From NCBI GenBank assembly GCA_038093975.1, contig JBBPTG010000013.1, forward strand, positions 248,001 through 312,000: DNA of 64,000 nt. The letters run 5' to 3'. Both the position numbers and the translations under genes were made by a program. The notes under the pieces are model-generated. The model was not told the origin of the DNA. It saw only the letters and a list, made by a program, of their open reading frames with translations, and did no database searches. Below are positions 1-11,549 of the stretch, piece by piece (position 1 is the first letter of the stretch; the number at the start of each line of letters is the position of its first letter). The DNA is from Chalciporus piperatus (lineage: Eukaryota; Basidiomycota; Agaricomycetes; Boletales; Boletaceae).

Positions 1-1032
1 AGAAAATGACTTCTGGGAATCTCCTTCTCAACATTCGGCGGATTTCAAAAGTCAACTCGACTTTCTCCATTGCCTCACAAATCGACAAGAATATGCAACA
101 TTGCTTGGTGTTCTGCACCTATCAAAGGTAACACCATCATTTCGACGATTGCATGGAGTTGACAATTGCTCAACCAGGAGACCACTGGCGGTGTGCCAGC
201 CATCCTCCCTTGTGGACTTGATTGGCAGTATGACAACTTCCACCTGCCCCCAGAGGGTCATCAATGGTCACCAATCCCCCAGTCGGTATTCAATGGTGAT
301 CTGTTCGCCGCAAACGGCGAAATATACCAGCAGAGCCGATCTCCTCGCTCAAGCCTTGCTCACCGGCATGCTGATCCGTGATGTTGAGATGGTTACAGAA
401 CGACGGGCAGCACTGCGAGGTTATCCCTTTGTTCCTCAAGAGCTCCGCCGGAAAACAATGTCATCAGAGCATATATCTCCCAGAACATCTTTACCTTAGA
501 CCAGGATCAAACTCGTCGACTTGCCCTTCCCATTGACTTCGGTTGGGATCTGACATTGCACACTGTCAGAGATATCTCCTATGCTCACTGGCCAAAGGTC
601 GTTACCGCCCTCTCAGCTCTGCGTTTGGGGCCCGACTCCGCCGAACATGGCCGATGGTATGTCGCTTTGCATGTCATGTTCGCCGGGATGGTTCTCCAAG
701 ATGTCAGCAAGTCAAATGTATCATCCGTTACATGCAACTACCCCTCGGTTCCACCCTTGGTGGTTTCGACCACCATTGATGGTGCCTCCGTCACCGACAT
801 CCTCCAGTGGTGCAAGACATTGAAGTCCACAATCATGAAAAAATGCCACATTGCTCCACAAGCTCCGCCGGTATTGAATAAGCGGTCCCGGGAAACCGAG
901 ACTCACTCAACTTCAAAGAAGCTGAGAGCGGAAGATCACGCTGATCGAGCGGCAGAGAGACGGCCAGCGAGAAAGCGAAGGCCGAAGAAGATGGATGTAG
1001 ATGAGTTTTTGATGAGGAGAAATCCAGAATAG
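1..1032 (+). pseudogene. 3' part of homeodomain-like family gene, copy A (partial)
   Basis: The window opens inside this gene. The visible part aligns residue by residue with the C-terminal half of copy B (34159-37047). Shared blocks include an intron at the same place (about 129-175 here), the segment FNGDLFAANGE, the block TGMLIRDVEM, a block around GRWYVALHVMF, and a basic C-terminus RPARKRRPKKMDVDEFL that could be a nuclear localisation signal. Relative to B there is a 1-nt frame change near 320 and about 180 nt are missing around 490, so this copy is probably inactive. Function is unknown; the DNA-binding idea rests on the N-terminus of copy B, which lies outside the window here. It converges on the Zn-cluster gene at 1040-1947, exactly as B converges on its partner. 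Confidence 0.6.
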
Positions 1033-1039
1033 AGTTCAT

Positions 1040-1947
1040 TTACTGTGATGTGTCTCCCTGAGAGTTCCCTAGAGTTCTATTCAATACATCCATCATCGCC
1101 TGCTGCTTCATTGTAACATCAGGCACCTCCTGCCTAAGGAACTCCCACCGTTTCAACACCGAGTTGTCTTGCCAAATGGCAATCAATTTGGTGCGCATTT
1201 TCCCTAACGAGTCTTGAAATGTTTTTAATTCTTCCCGTTTACCCTCCAGTGCAATGACGGCATCCTCCAGAGCTTCAAACGCCTTCCGGGTGGGCGGTTC
1301 ATGCAATCTTTGACGACTCCCAACAATTACGACTATAGCGAAGGGATGTTGACATGAGCTCAATGGACCGAGGTTGAACTTTCACTATCATGCCAATCTT
1401 GTTCTGAGGCTGCAACGGATCGTACACCGAATACCCTGTCCCGATATTTGCCGCCGACAACAAAGTGGCAGCATCTACTTGATCTTCATCGGCGGACGAA
1501 GTGGCGGCTTCAGCTTGATCTTCATTGGCGGAGGACGTCACAATCGGGGCGCTCTTGAACATTTCCGTCACAGTGTCCACTGGATCTTCATCGGCAGAGC
1601 TTGGCACAAACTCGGCGCTCTTGACCGTCTTTGTCGTTCGAAGACCAAGATGTTTCCATGACCCAGCAACGTGCTGGACAGTTGCGCCGCGTTCAATGAT
1701 CGCAGGATAGGTCTGTAATGCTGAACATCTTCTCTTCTTTTTGTTGCATTGAAGGCACGGTCCGAACTTCCCTTGCTTTTTTGAAACCTTGCAGAGTGTG
1801 CCATTGGAACAAGCCTGGCAGGGCTACACATGGACTTAAGACACAACAAGGGCTGAAGGACGCATGACTTACTGGTGAGTAGAGCAACATGGGATAGTGG
1901 ACGGAGAGAGAAAGACCAATGGCACTGGGCTTTGAACCCTGTGTCAT
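1040..1947 (-). CDS. small Zn-cluster/coiled-coil protein, copy A'
   Basis: Exon 1 is 1947-1873. After an intron at 1872-1824, exon 2 starts at 1823. It begins with a six-cysteine motif, CX2CX5CX11CX2CX6C, in a Lys-rich context (CNKKKRRC), close to the fungal Zn(II)2Cys6 layout but with five rather than six residues in the first loop. A Glu/Asp-rich middle with repeated SSADEDPV-like units follows, then YSVYDPLQPQNKIG. The last exon (about 1310-1040) is predicted coiled coil. The join between exon 2 and the last exon near 1300-1360 is not clean. Order and sequence match the gene at 36967-37725, and the Zn-cluster exon also matches 41791-42010. A nuclear DNA-binding role is inferred from the cysteine pattern only. 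It is convergent with copy A and the stop codons lie 8 nt apart. Confidence 0.55.
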
Positions 1948-1984
1948 GCTGTGGTCCCACGGAAGCACACGAATGCAGCTTTAG

Positions 1985-2996
1985 ATTCATCGCCTTCTTT
2001 GATGCAGATGTTGTTGTATCCCCAACGCAAGTCCATTTTGGTAAACAGTTTTGCGCCTTTCAGTTTATCAACTAATTGGGAAATGAGGGGTAGTGAATAA
2101 TTGTTTTTCACCGTGTGTTCATTTAGATATCGGTAATCTTGAACCATGCGCTTCTTGCCATCTTTCTTAGGAACGAAGAACACGGGAGAAGTCTTCTCAG
2201 ATTTGGAAGGACGAATGTATCCTTTCTTGAGCTGATCATCGATGAATGCGCTGACTTCTTCTTGTTCGGTGACAGAGAGTGGGATTAGATGACCCTTTTT
2301 CGGTTTATAGGTATCTTTTAGGTCGATTGCATGATCCCACGGCTTACGGGTTGGCATGCGTTCAGATTCCCTTTTCTTGAACAGGTGAATATACTTGTGA
2401 TACTCTTTTGGAACAAGCTCTTCCGGAGTCTTTTCCGTTTTCGGTTCAGGTGCATCCCTTTTTGCAGCGTTAATGTGACGAAGAGAATTTCGTTCTTCAT
2501 CATCAAGTTGACGTGCGAACGGTGGCTTATCTCGTAAAACGGAACAAGACCAAGGACAACGAGTCATGTGGACCGTTCCTTTATTCCAATCTATCTCCGG
2601 ATTGTGTTGCTTCAGCCATGCATATCCTAGTATCATCTGATTCTTTCCGAGATCAGTAACTTCAGCAATGGCCTTCTCACGATGTCCATTGAAATGAATA
2701 ATGATCTCCGCACAGTGTGTTATTTGTCCAGTGGAGTTATGTGTTCCGTCCATGTTGTATACCGTAAGTGGATGTCTGAGTTGCACGAGGGGTAGTTTGA
2801 TTTTATCAGCCCATCTCCAATCAATGAAGATAGCATTAGCTCCCGAATCAAGAAGTGCTTCTGCTTGTGTGAAAGCAGACAGGAGGCGTTGTGAAGCAAT
2901 GGAAGTAGATAACTTCAGTTCTCGATCGGTCGTTCGAATGAAACGTGGTCCTGGGTTTTCGGAAAGATATCTGATTATGGAAACGGAATTAAGCAC
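1985..2996 (-). pseudogene. LTR-I pol fragment: protease and N-terminal RT
   Basis: The aspartic protease motif LLDSGANAIFID is followed by the typical LKQHNPEIDW segment. RT fingers (SPVFFVPKKDGKKRMVQDYR) continue to MDLRWGYNN. The ORF then runs into unrelated sequence, so the YxDD active site is absent. This is the same architecture as the first third of the intact pol at 56459-60076. The fragment cannot make an active polyprotein. Confidence 0.85.
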
Positions 2997-3106
2997 CTGA
3001 CTAGAGTCCAGGCCAAGCTCATGATCAACATGAGACCCCGTTTGACTGCGTGAATAGTTTACAGATTTTCCTAATGAGTTAGTTGCGGTCCGTTTGCCCA
3101 GATCAT

Positions 3107-4304
3107 TCAGGCCGCTTTGCCTTTTCCCTTCATTTCGATGTCTTTCATATCGTAGAAGTAAGCCTTCATTTCGTCGAAAGAACGGCCTTCAAGAGCGCTA
3201 GATTCGGTAGACAGTTCTCTCACTTGTCTCTTCTGAAATTTGCAGGCACATTTGTGTTCGCCTCGTGACCAACCGCAATTCTTGCATTTGATACTAGGTA
3301 CCGGACATTGCTGTTTCGGATGTCCCGGTTTCCCACAGTTCCAACAATTTCCTTGTTTCTTCTCTTTGAAATTGCTTGTGGTTGCCTTCACGACGGATGG
3401 CGTCTCTTCTTCTTCTATCTCGCCTTCTTCGATTTCAGCAGAACCTATATCCATTGGGGCTCCTCGGCCCGGTTGTGTACCTGTGTTGGTATATTTGTAA
3501 CGCGGGGTTTCACCTGCGGTTCCTGCTTTGATCATCGAGATGAGCTGTTTTCTTCCTGCAAGGAGGCGTAATTCTTCGACGTATGTGTCATATTTGTCGA
3601 ATCATCCTTTTTCCATGAAGATCCGATGTGTGATCTCTGGATCTGCATTTAGTTCTAGAAGTTCGATGTGTCGCGCATCACCCCAATCGTTCATAAGGCG
3701 ATGAGTCTGGAACGTGGTAAGGAATTTCTCCATAGACATCTTGCCTTGTTTCAGATTCTTAATCTGATTACGATGGTATTCAACTTCGTTACCTGAACGG
3801 AATTGATCGGTGATTCGTTTATGAAATTCGGCGGCAGTATATGTGGTTCCATTTTCCAAGATGTCATGCGTCATAGCTCGTGAGAAAGTAGCGGCGTCTC
3901 CTCCTGTCATTCGGCTAAGAATAGCTCTGATCGCCGTCATTCCGGTTAACACGGTGTTGTTTTCATCTAGCCATGCGCGGGACTCTTGTCCACCATTCTT
4001 CGAACTTCTTTCCTCTGGATCCGTCATAGTCTCCTGGGTCTTTGACAATTTTGGATAACTTAGGTCCGCTAGGTCCAACCGTAGGAGCTGGTATTGCGCC
4101 AGGCACTTGAATGGCTTGTACTTGCGCTTCAAGCTGCAAGATATTATTGTTTAGATTTTGATTTAACCTCTGAGCGTTGGTAAGTTGATCTGTCATTGTT
4201 TCTAACGCGAGTCTCAACTGCGTTCCAAGGTCTCGTATAGACACGTCATGATGTCCGAGAATGCCTGTCAAGGCAGCTGCTAAGTCTGGGGCAAGAACCG
4301 ACAT
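3107..4304 (-). pseudogene. LTR-I gag with zinc knuckles
   Basis: The N-terminal part (4304-3963) has a coiled-coil stretch and the segment DPGDYDGSRGKKFEEWW. The next frame (4132-3602) carries the capsid-like core, and a third (3535-3107) has GTQPGRGAPMD followed by CWNCGKPGHPKQQC (CX2CX4HX4C) and a further Cys/His cluster. The GTQPGRGAPMD motif is shared with the gag at 55671. At least two frame changes, near 4000 and 3600, break the reading. Confidence 0.75.
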
Positions 4305-4347
4305 TCTTGATGCACTAGAATGGAAGGAGTAAAACTAGATTTTTATT

Positions 4348-5560
4348 TCAGATCTCCTGAGATCCTTCAAGGGTTTCTCCTGATAACGAAGCAGGTGTGT
4401 TTCTCTGGTAAGGCGGCGGTGGAATGCTTCTTCTGATGGAACGAGGTGCGGGATAGTACTGTTGTATTCCTGATACGTTTGTATCTCTTAGCTCTCCTTC
4501 TTCTTCGCTATCTGATTCTACTAATCCTGGTACTGATTCTCTGTCCTCTTCTTCAAGTTCTGCTTGTGATACAACAGGGGAAAGGGGAGGAGTTACAACA
4601 CGGTTTCTGTGTGACACAAGGATGTAGGCGAAGTCAAAGGTAACGTGAAGGTCGTCTGAGAGAAGTACGTGGCCGAAGGTAAGGTACGAAAGTAGGAGGG
4701 AGACCAGTAAGCTGCGCTGCACGAATTCTCCTAAGTGGAACAAGAGGCTTAGAGCTACGAGTGCGGCGAGTAGGACACGGGGTTGATATTCTCGTCTTAA
4801 TACGAATATTGGTGTCCGCTGGGATACCTCTAAGTAACCTGTCGCTTCGTCGGCGTTCACGTATCCGATCGTTAAGGTTCTCTCGAATCGCGTTCTCACC
4901 TGCCGGGGATATAAGCGTGTGATAGAGAGCGCTACGGAAACTTTTCGTACAGCCAGAAACTCCAATGGGGAATCTGTGTTGAAGAGCAAGAAGATCCTCG
5001 TCAATGCCTGTCCAATCGACGGGCTCAGCGAGCGGGGTTGGGGCTCTTGGGATGGAGGAGGCACGGTAATATAATTCTTCAACACCGAAGGCGTCGGCTA
5101 GTTTCTGCTGGGGGTTGGGCGGCAATGGTGCCCGAATAGCCTCGATGGGAGGGAGAGATGGGAATCGGCGGCGGTCGATCTGAAGATCGGCGGGGTTAAC
5201 AGTAGATACGTGACGTGGATAAGGGGGAATTACCGGTTCTTCTAACCAGTCAGCGTAGAGGTCGGAGTGGTCAGGCCTTGGCGCGATTGGCACTGAATAC
5301 TGCTCTATGAATCTCCTCTCTTCTTCCTCGAATCGCGTCCGAGTATGAGCGACTTCTTCTTGAGCACGAGCGTTCTCTCGCTCGAGATCCGCGATTATGT
5401 TGGTAAAGGCTGGATATACCTCTACAGCGTTTCCGAGCTTCGCGATGACGTTGACAAAGTCGGGGTTGGTCTCGACAGCGGGGAGATCAAGTATTCCGTT
5501 CCACGCGATGGAAGGGACAGGGGACGCGGCGCACGAAGATGCGGCGGGGTTGCTCAACAC
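4348..5560 (-). pseudogene. LTR-I extra ORF upstream of gag with hydrophobic segments
   Basis: The first frame (5560-4634) encodes about 300 residues with an acidic coiled coil (LERENARAQEEVAHTR) and a Pro-rich region. The frame then shifts to 5085-4348, where hydrophobic stretches (VLLAALVALSLLFHL, LLVSLLLSYL) resemble membrane helices, followed by an acidic, Pro-rich tail. The related copy at 30536-30719 keeps the hydrophobic pattern despite base changes, which hints at past coding. I recognise no family. It lies between the LTR leader and gag, where Ty3/Gypsy elements usually have no ORF. Confidence 0.45.
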
Positions 5561-5689
5561 TTATTCAAAAATAAAGTCAGTGATGACGAGGCGCGTACAA
5601 GCAGCGCGGTACCCACTAGTGATCAACGATGGAGTGGCGTACAAGAACACGTGTGGTAGCGACGAGACGCTAAGACAAAAGAAAATATT

Positions 5690-5700
5690 AGTCTTGTTCT
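5690..5700 (-). promoter_or_regulatory. LTR-I primer-binding site, self-priming type
   Basis: On the minus strand the 11 bases AGAACAAGACT lie 2 nt beyond the LTR end (..TTTCA, TT, PBS). They are exactly complementary to AGTCTTGTTCT inside the LTR (5805-5795), which sits about 30 nt downstream of a TATA box (5840-5833). It does not start with TGG as a tRNA-primed site would. Confidence 0.7.
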
Positions 5701-5702
5701 AA

Positions 5703-6179
5703 TGAAACGACTCAACTCAACTAAGAGCTAAGACTCACACTAGACAATAGCGAGCCAATGTACTTTGGCTGAGGTTCGATGAGGAAACTCCAGGAGAACA
5801 AGACTGGGGAGTCCAGTGCTTGTCGACCCGGGTTTATATACTATTGTCAATGTTTGTACATGTTGTGGTTAAACCTTATCGTAGGTGACTGGGTATGACT
5901 CATACTGACTACTAGCCAATGGCGTAACTAGCTCTACTGCGGGATGAGTAAGCGTGAGTCATATGATGAGTAATGCTGACTGATGCTGACGAGTGAGCGG
6001 TGAGTCATCAGTAGTAAGCGAAGATCTAGACCTAGCTTATGTAAGTGAGTCACGTGATGCGATAAGATAAGATAACAAAAGAGAAAGTGAAACGACTAAG
6101 TCCAAGAAACGAAGAGAAACCTAGTAAGCGTAATGGAATGTAGGCATGATTAGGATAAGGAAATGGAGCGTTCATAACA
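5703..6179 (-). repeat. LTR of LTR-I (477 bp)
   Basis: Begins TGTTATGAACG and ends TCGTTTCA on the minus strand. TATA-like TATATAAA is at 5840-5833 and the predicted transcript start near 5805. A second copy of most of this LTR is at 30720-31066. No partner LTR is seen at the other end of the element. Confidence 0.7.
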
Positions 6180-6312
6180 ATAAGTTCTTGATCGGCAACC
6201 TCTCGATCATCGCCCGTTTCCGCACGCATCCGAGTCGGAGCTGTCCATGTGTTTCAATCCATGCCATTATGAGTAATACTATATACAGTTGCAGAGAATC
6301 GCCTACAGTACT

Positions 6313-9058
6313 CTAATGGAAAAATTGGTTGTCGCTCCAACCGTTGTCCCCTGCCTGCCAGCGGTTGAAAGCCCTGTCGGACTGTAAGACGAATAATGCT
6401 CGCGCGCCGATGTAATGCAAGTTGTAGTGGGTGGAGTTGTCTGACTGGAAAGCCGCAAAGTCGCCGTTGCCTAGCTCAACCACCAGCCCAGCCTCTCTTA
6501 GCGCCAGAGCTCCTCCCTGAAACTTCCCTATCACCAAAACCAGACAAAGGTTCTTGTCCCTTACGTCCCGATGACCCTGTGTGCAAACGTTGATGTTGAG
6601 GACGAAGGATACAAAGGGGGTCACCAGGCTTCCGGGTTGTCCAGGGAGAGAATCTACCACTTGCACCATCGCTCCATATTCCAAGGGCAAATGGATCCGC
6701 ATCTATATTGTATTCCGAGTCGCTTGTCAGTACCTTGTAACGTTAACCTCACTGACCACTTCCTCGATGAACACGTCCTTGAATGCAGCCATGAGGTCTT
6801 CATACAACTGTCGGTATTCTTCAAAGTCCTTGGATGCATATGGTAGATATTGGGATGTGTTGGCCCGAGACATGTTCCCTCTCTTGAGTTGCAGCGGATG
6901 CACATCGGTGGGGGCACCCTCTCCCTAAGATATTTCCACCAGTTGGCCGCCGTCATTGAGCTTGAGATTGACTGATTGACTTACATTCGTCGTATAGCGA
7001 TTGTAGTAAGAAAAATGGAGACAGCGGAAGGGCTCGAGGTCTCGGCTGTTTCGGGATACAAACATTTCGTCGTCTCCTAGGCAGGCAGTCAACTTTCCAA
7101 TGAGGGCATCTTTCAGGTGAGCGGGCATGGCGTTGCACACAAACGCCATCAGCGTTCCATCCGAGTTGCGAACATCAATCCCTCTGCGATAGATTCAATT
7201 AGACCCTTCAACACTGAGATTCGTGACTCACCCTTGAAACGAAGATGTCGGTATGTGGATGTACCAATCCTCGTCTTTCTTGCTACCCTTCTCATTGAAA
7301 TTCTCAAGCTATATAAAAGATGATTCACCAGCCAGCAGCTCTCTTATGAACTGCAAGAACGAACTCACCAGCTCAGAGAGGTGAGATGGATCTCGAGCCT
7401 CAATTCCCTGCTCTGCTGCTTCTCTTTGACCCTCCGTCCACTCTACATTTTGTGCTCGATCCAAGCCACTGCATGGATTCGGTTTGTTAGCGGGAGTGTT
7501 CTGATCATACGTAGTGTGGATCTTCTTGACAAGGAACTGAAGCGAGGGATGCAATGGAGGTGGGGTTGGAGGTGGAGTTGCATGCGGGGTTGTCGCTGGT
7601 GTGGGCAGGGCCGATCCACCAACAAATGCATTGAAAGGAACCGGGAGCGAGTTGCCGATCATGAACGCTTGACCATCGGGATTCGGGAATGTCTATACTG
7701 CCTTTGCATGAGTGCCATGCCGATTCGCTACGTTTGGGAAGGTTGAATGCCCTGGGCACCAGTTAGCTGGAAGATCTTGTTGCGTTAGGAAACACAAACT
7801 TGCCTCAATTTCAGCTGATCGAACAGGTGATCGGATGCTTGCAAGTCGCTACAGTTGACGGATCGAAAACCCTCCACGTCAAGATGCAAGGGCAGCTCTT
7901 CACGCAGTTTGGCGATCGTGCATATGATGCCAACGATTAGGCTCTGATGGGCTAGCATGGAAAATGAGTCGCTGGTGTGCTCTCAGGAAATAACTGTACT
8001 CACATTCCTTTGCCTTCGATGGCTTTCTCAACAGCTCCCCGACGCTAAAAGCGACGTCTTGAGGCGTCTTCACGATATCCCACCTGAGATTCAGGCCAGA
8101 GATGATGATGAGGAGGTAGATGGTGCCGCCTCCGACAAAGCAGGCAAACTTCTTCCCAAACGATACCCACTCGCTGAACGTTCGTGGGGCAGGAGGGTTG
8201 GATAGGTGTGCGACGTGAGCGGCATGAATGTCATTGATGGTGGCCTCTGACCCCATGGAAGACAACAAACTGTCACAAAGGATTATCTACTGGGAGTCAT
8301 TCGAACGCTAACAGGAAGACGTACCTTTGACATTTGAATGCCAACTGAATCATCGATAACATGTTGACAAAGTTCAACCCGGTCTCCTTCCTGTGGAGAA
8401 TATTGCAGCGCTGGATGATGCTGTGCAGGTCCCGTGGGTTGTTTCCACTCAGACCAGAGCTGGAGATGGCATCGTGAACTGATTGTAACCATGCATGGGG
8501 GTTGTGGGTGGCGGAGTGAAAGCTTGGCACAGCAAGCTGTGCCAGGAGTGCGTGGGCGCGGGTGTTCGAAGAGTGACCATCGTACTCGATGAATTGCCAC
8601 TGGGGTTGGGCTGGTAATACTATGCCATTGCGATGGCAGGGTAAATTGGAATGTCTTCGTCGTCGGGTCGCTACTGTCCGAACAGGCCTGTCATCGGTTT
8701 CTTTCTCATTGCTGTTGAGCACCTGACGCCCCGTCGCTTGATCACCTGTCTGCATTTCTCGAGCGCCATCTCCGACGGCAAGATCCGAGGTGGAGCTGGT
8801 CTGCATACTTGCGCCAGCTTGGGTCTGCGCCGAGGCTTTGTAATAGTTAATTACTGTATTTGAGAATAGAACTTTGATCTCACCCGGGGCCGTCCTTCCC
8901 TGCAGTCTTTGGAGGCGCGCTTGCAGCCGAACTTGAATAGAGTCCTGAGAAGGCAGCGCCATCAGACGTTCTAAGATCAGACTTATCTCGGCCGCAGAGA
9001 GCTTGCAGGTTGGCATTGGACGCGCTTGGTGGACACGTGGGATGGTAACTTGAAACAA
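6313..9058 (-). CDS. TET/JBP-type 2-oxoglutarate/Fe(II) dioxygenase, nine exons
   Basis: Nine exons join with correct phase throughout: 9058-8884, 8835-8325, 8269-8004, 7951-7800, 7692-7369, 7308-7232, 7183-6985, 6924-6757, 6702-6313. They give about 753 aa (739 if the Met at 9016 is used). Introns are 48-107 nt with GT..AG borders; the donor of the last intron is a choice between two sites. The last exon holds the double-stranded beta-helix core: iron ligands in the HRD of THRDVRDKNL (written here as GHRDVRDKNL) and the His of STHYNLHY, plus the segment GKFQGGALALREAGLVVELG, typical of basidiomycete TET/JBP proteins that oxidise 5-methylcytosine or thymine in DNA. The N-terminal 500 residues are unrecognised, apart from a His/Arg-rich and a Pro-rich stretch. 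KDZ transposon relics, known associates of this family in fungi, lie elsewhere in the window. No lesion is visible. Family assignment is by motif only. Confidence 0.72.
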
Positions 9059-9321
9059 ACCTTAGCGTTAAGCAAAACAAAGCTCGGTAAGCGCCTCGTT
9101 CTCCCACTTTCTTTCCCGTTTCCCGAAAAGGAGATTGGAAAAGGAGATTGCGAGACCTTTGCAATCTCCTTTTTAGGCAACTTGCTGCATAGCAGAATGC
9201 AACACAGGCCAAGACTGCGCACTGAGCTCACCAATCAGCATCTTCATTTGGGATCTAAGAACCGGGCTACCACTGCTGTGGGCCCAAAGGCCCTAAACTT
9301 AACCATTGTGCGGACACCCCA

Positions 9322-11174
9322 TGTAGCTACTTATTTGGGATGCCGACGGCGCAGCCCATGTGAATATTGTAGGGATTGCGACCGGCGAGCCAACATCGGC
9401 CCATATGGGTGCTCGGCAAATTGACTGATGGGCCGAAATGGGTGGTCGGTCACTGACCCATGGGCCCATTGATTGTGTATGAGAGTTGTAATACAAGTGC
9501 CAGTGATTATGGTGTTTTTTAGCCTTCGGTATTTTGCTATCTGATGTCTCGGCATGTTGCTATTTTGCTATCTGATGTCTCGGCATGTTGCTATTTCGCT
9601 ATTTGATGTCTTGGCATGTTGCTATTTGCTGTTTGATGTCTCGGTGTGTCGCTATTCGCTATTTTGATGTCTCAGTATATATGTCTCAGTATTTTGCTAT
9701 TGTTGTCATCACTGAGCAGAATCAGTGATATAGTCAACAGATCCTTGGCATTCCTCAGCATTAATTATGCCGAAGGTTACTACCACTGAAATTCCATTGC
9801 CAAAGTCATTTCTGTATTTTAGAGCATGTGTAGAGTATTTAGGCAAACAAGTACAATGAGCAAAATGCATCGCCGAGCAAAATCAGCGATGTCGCCGGCA
9901 TATCCTCGGTGTCCCTCTGTATTAATGTCGCCAGAGGTTGTTACTGAAATTCCATCGCCAGAGTCTTTTTTATGTTTTGGAGTGTGTTGAGAGTATTTGG
10001 ACATACAAGTAAAATAAGTCAAATACATCGCCGAGTAAAATCGGTGATGTTGCCGGCATACCCTCGGCATTCAAACCCATCAATTACACCGGAGGTTATC
10101 ACTGAAATTTCAATACCAGAGTGATTAGCAGAGAATGTACAGTATTTAGGTGATTGGAGTATACAACTTGAGCTTGAAGGCCTACAAGTGAAAATCATCG
10201 CGGGGACAAATTGGCAACCTGGGCGGCAGTGGAAATCTTCGGTGTGATTGATGGCTCGGCATGCCGATGTTATGTCGCCAATGGGTTTCAATTGTAGGCC
10301 TTGTAGTACACTCCAATCACCTGAACACTCTATATCTACCAATAATTACTCTGGTATACAGGTTTCAGTGGTAGTCTCCAGCATGATTAATGGCTTGGTG
10401 TGCCAAGGGTATGCCTACTAGTAGTAAATACTCTAAACATGCTCTAAAACATTAAAATGACTATGGCGATAGAATTTCGGTGACAACCGCCAGCGAAATT
10501 AATGCCGAGGGACGCCAAGGGTACACTGGCGACATCTTTCACTTATTGTACTTGTATGTCCAAGTCCTCTAAATACACTCCAAAACATAAAAAGGACTCT
10601 GGCAATGGAATTTCAGTAACAACCTCTGGCGACATTAATACAGAGGGACACCGAGGATATGCCGGCGACATCGCTGATTTTGCTCGGCGATGCATTTTGC
10701 TCATTGTACTTGTTTGCCTAAATACTCTACACATGCTCTAAAATACAGAAATGACTTTGGCAATGAAATTTCAGTGACAACCGCCAGCGAAATGAATGCC
10801 AAGGGATGCCAAGGGTATGCCGGCGATGTCGCCGATTTTGCTCGGCGATGACAACAATGGCAAAATACTGAGACATATATACTGAGACATCAAAACAGCA
10901 AATAGCAACATGCCAAGACATCAAATAGCGAAATAGCAACATGCCGAGACATCAGATAGCAAAATACCGAAGGCTAAAAAACACCATAATCACTGGCACT
11001 TGTATTACAACTCTCATACACAATCAATGGGCCCATGGGTCAGTGACCGACCACCCATTTCGGCCCATCAGTCAATTTGCCGAGCACCCATATGGGCCGA
11101 TGTTGGCTCGCCGGTCGCAATCCCTACAATATTTACATGGGCTGCGCCGTCGGCATCCCAAATAAGTAGCTACA
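9322..11174. mobile_element. 1.85-kb foldback element with long inverted arms
   Basis: The left arm (9322 to about 10010) and right arm (about 10540 to 11174) are near-identical inverted copies, ending in TGTAGCTACTTATTTGGG and its complement. Each arm has a unique outer part and an inner array of diverged units of about 180 bp, each with a CGCCGAG(C/T)AAAATC motif. The centre (10010-10540) contains more diverged units. Open frames in the arms are mirror images of each other and not credible genes. No transposase is present, so it is non-autonomous. It lies between the dioxygenase promoter side and the FunK1 gene. Confidence 0.7.
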
Positions 11175-11549
11175 CCTTGTGGTGCGGAACCCAGGCTGTC
11201 AAGTGGTGTGGTAAGTGTTTGCTTGATCAAAGTGATTAATGAACTGAATTGGACCCACTGCAACATATATGAGGCGTGGCTTCACAGGCCGTTCAGACCC
11301 TCTCTTCCCTCCTTGTGCAAGCGAAGCTTTGCCTCACCGTATCCAATTTATTCGCCAATTGTTCGCTCATTGTCCTCGAAATGTCAGGTGTGGGAAAATC
11401 TGATGTCGGAATGCAAATGCGCCTTCAGGCGGCGGTCGCCACCCCGCACAAGGGTTTCACAGTAGGATTGCCGCAAATGTTTTACTTTATAAACTCATCA
11501 TATTTTGGCATTTTGGCAGTGTCGCTCCCTTCAGACTTGGCCTCTCGAT
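11175..11549. other. Upstream region of FunK1 gene
   Basis: There is an open stretch at 11276-11500 (plus) without a recognisable domain. It may be 5' UTR or an unrecognised first exon of the kinase gene that starts at 11550. No clear TATA box. Confidence 0.3.

Larger units (their letters stand above)
1985..6179 (-). mobile_element. Decayed Ty3/Gypsy retrotransposon LTR-I
   Basis: Reading on the minus strand there is one LTR (6179-5703), a primer-binding site (5700-5690), an extra ORF with hydrophobic segments (5560-4348), gag with zinc knuckle (4304-3107) and protease/reverse transcriptase (2996-1985). The element stops inside RT just after the block TKMDLRWGYNN. RNase H, integrase and the 3' LTR are missing, replaced by the Zn-cluster gene of copy A'. 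Several frame changes are visible, so it is inactive. A shorter copy of the same family is at 30536-31066. Confidence 0.8.

Noticed and set aside
1944..2075. A CRISPR array or prokaryotic operon anywhere in the window
   Set aside because: No regularly spaced short direct repeats with unique spacers; spliced genes and eukaryotic transposons make this a fungal nuclear sequence.
9331..11165. Matching open frames on opposite strands (for example the one starting MPRHQIAKYRRL)
   Set aside because: They are the two arms of the foldback element read in mirror; no domain, no start context, no splicing.
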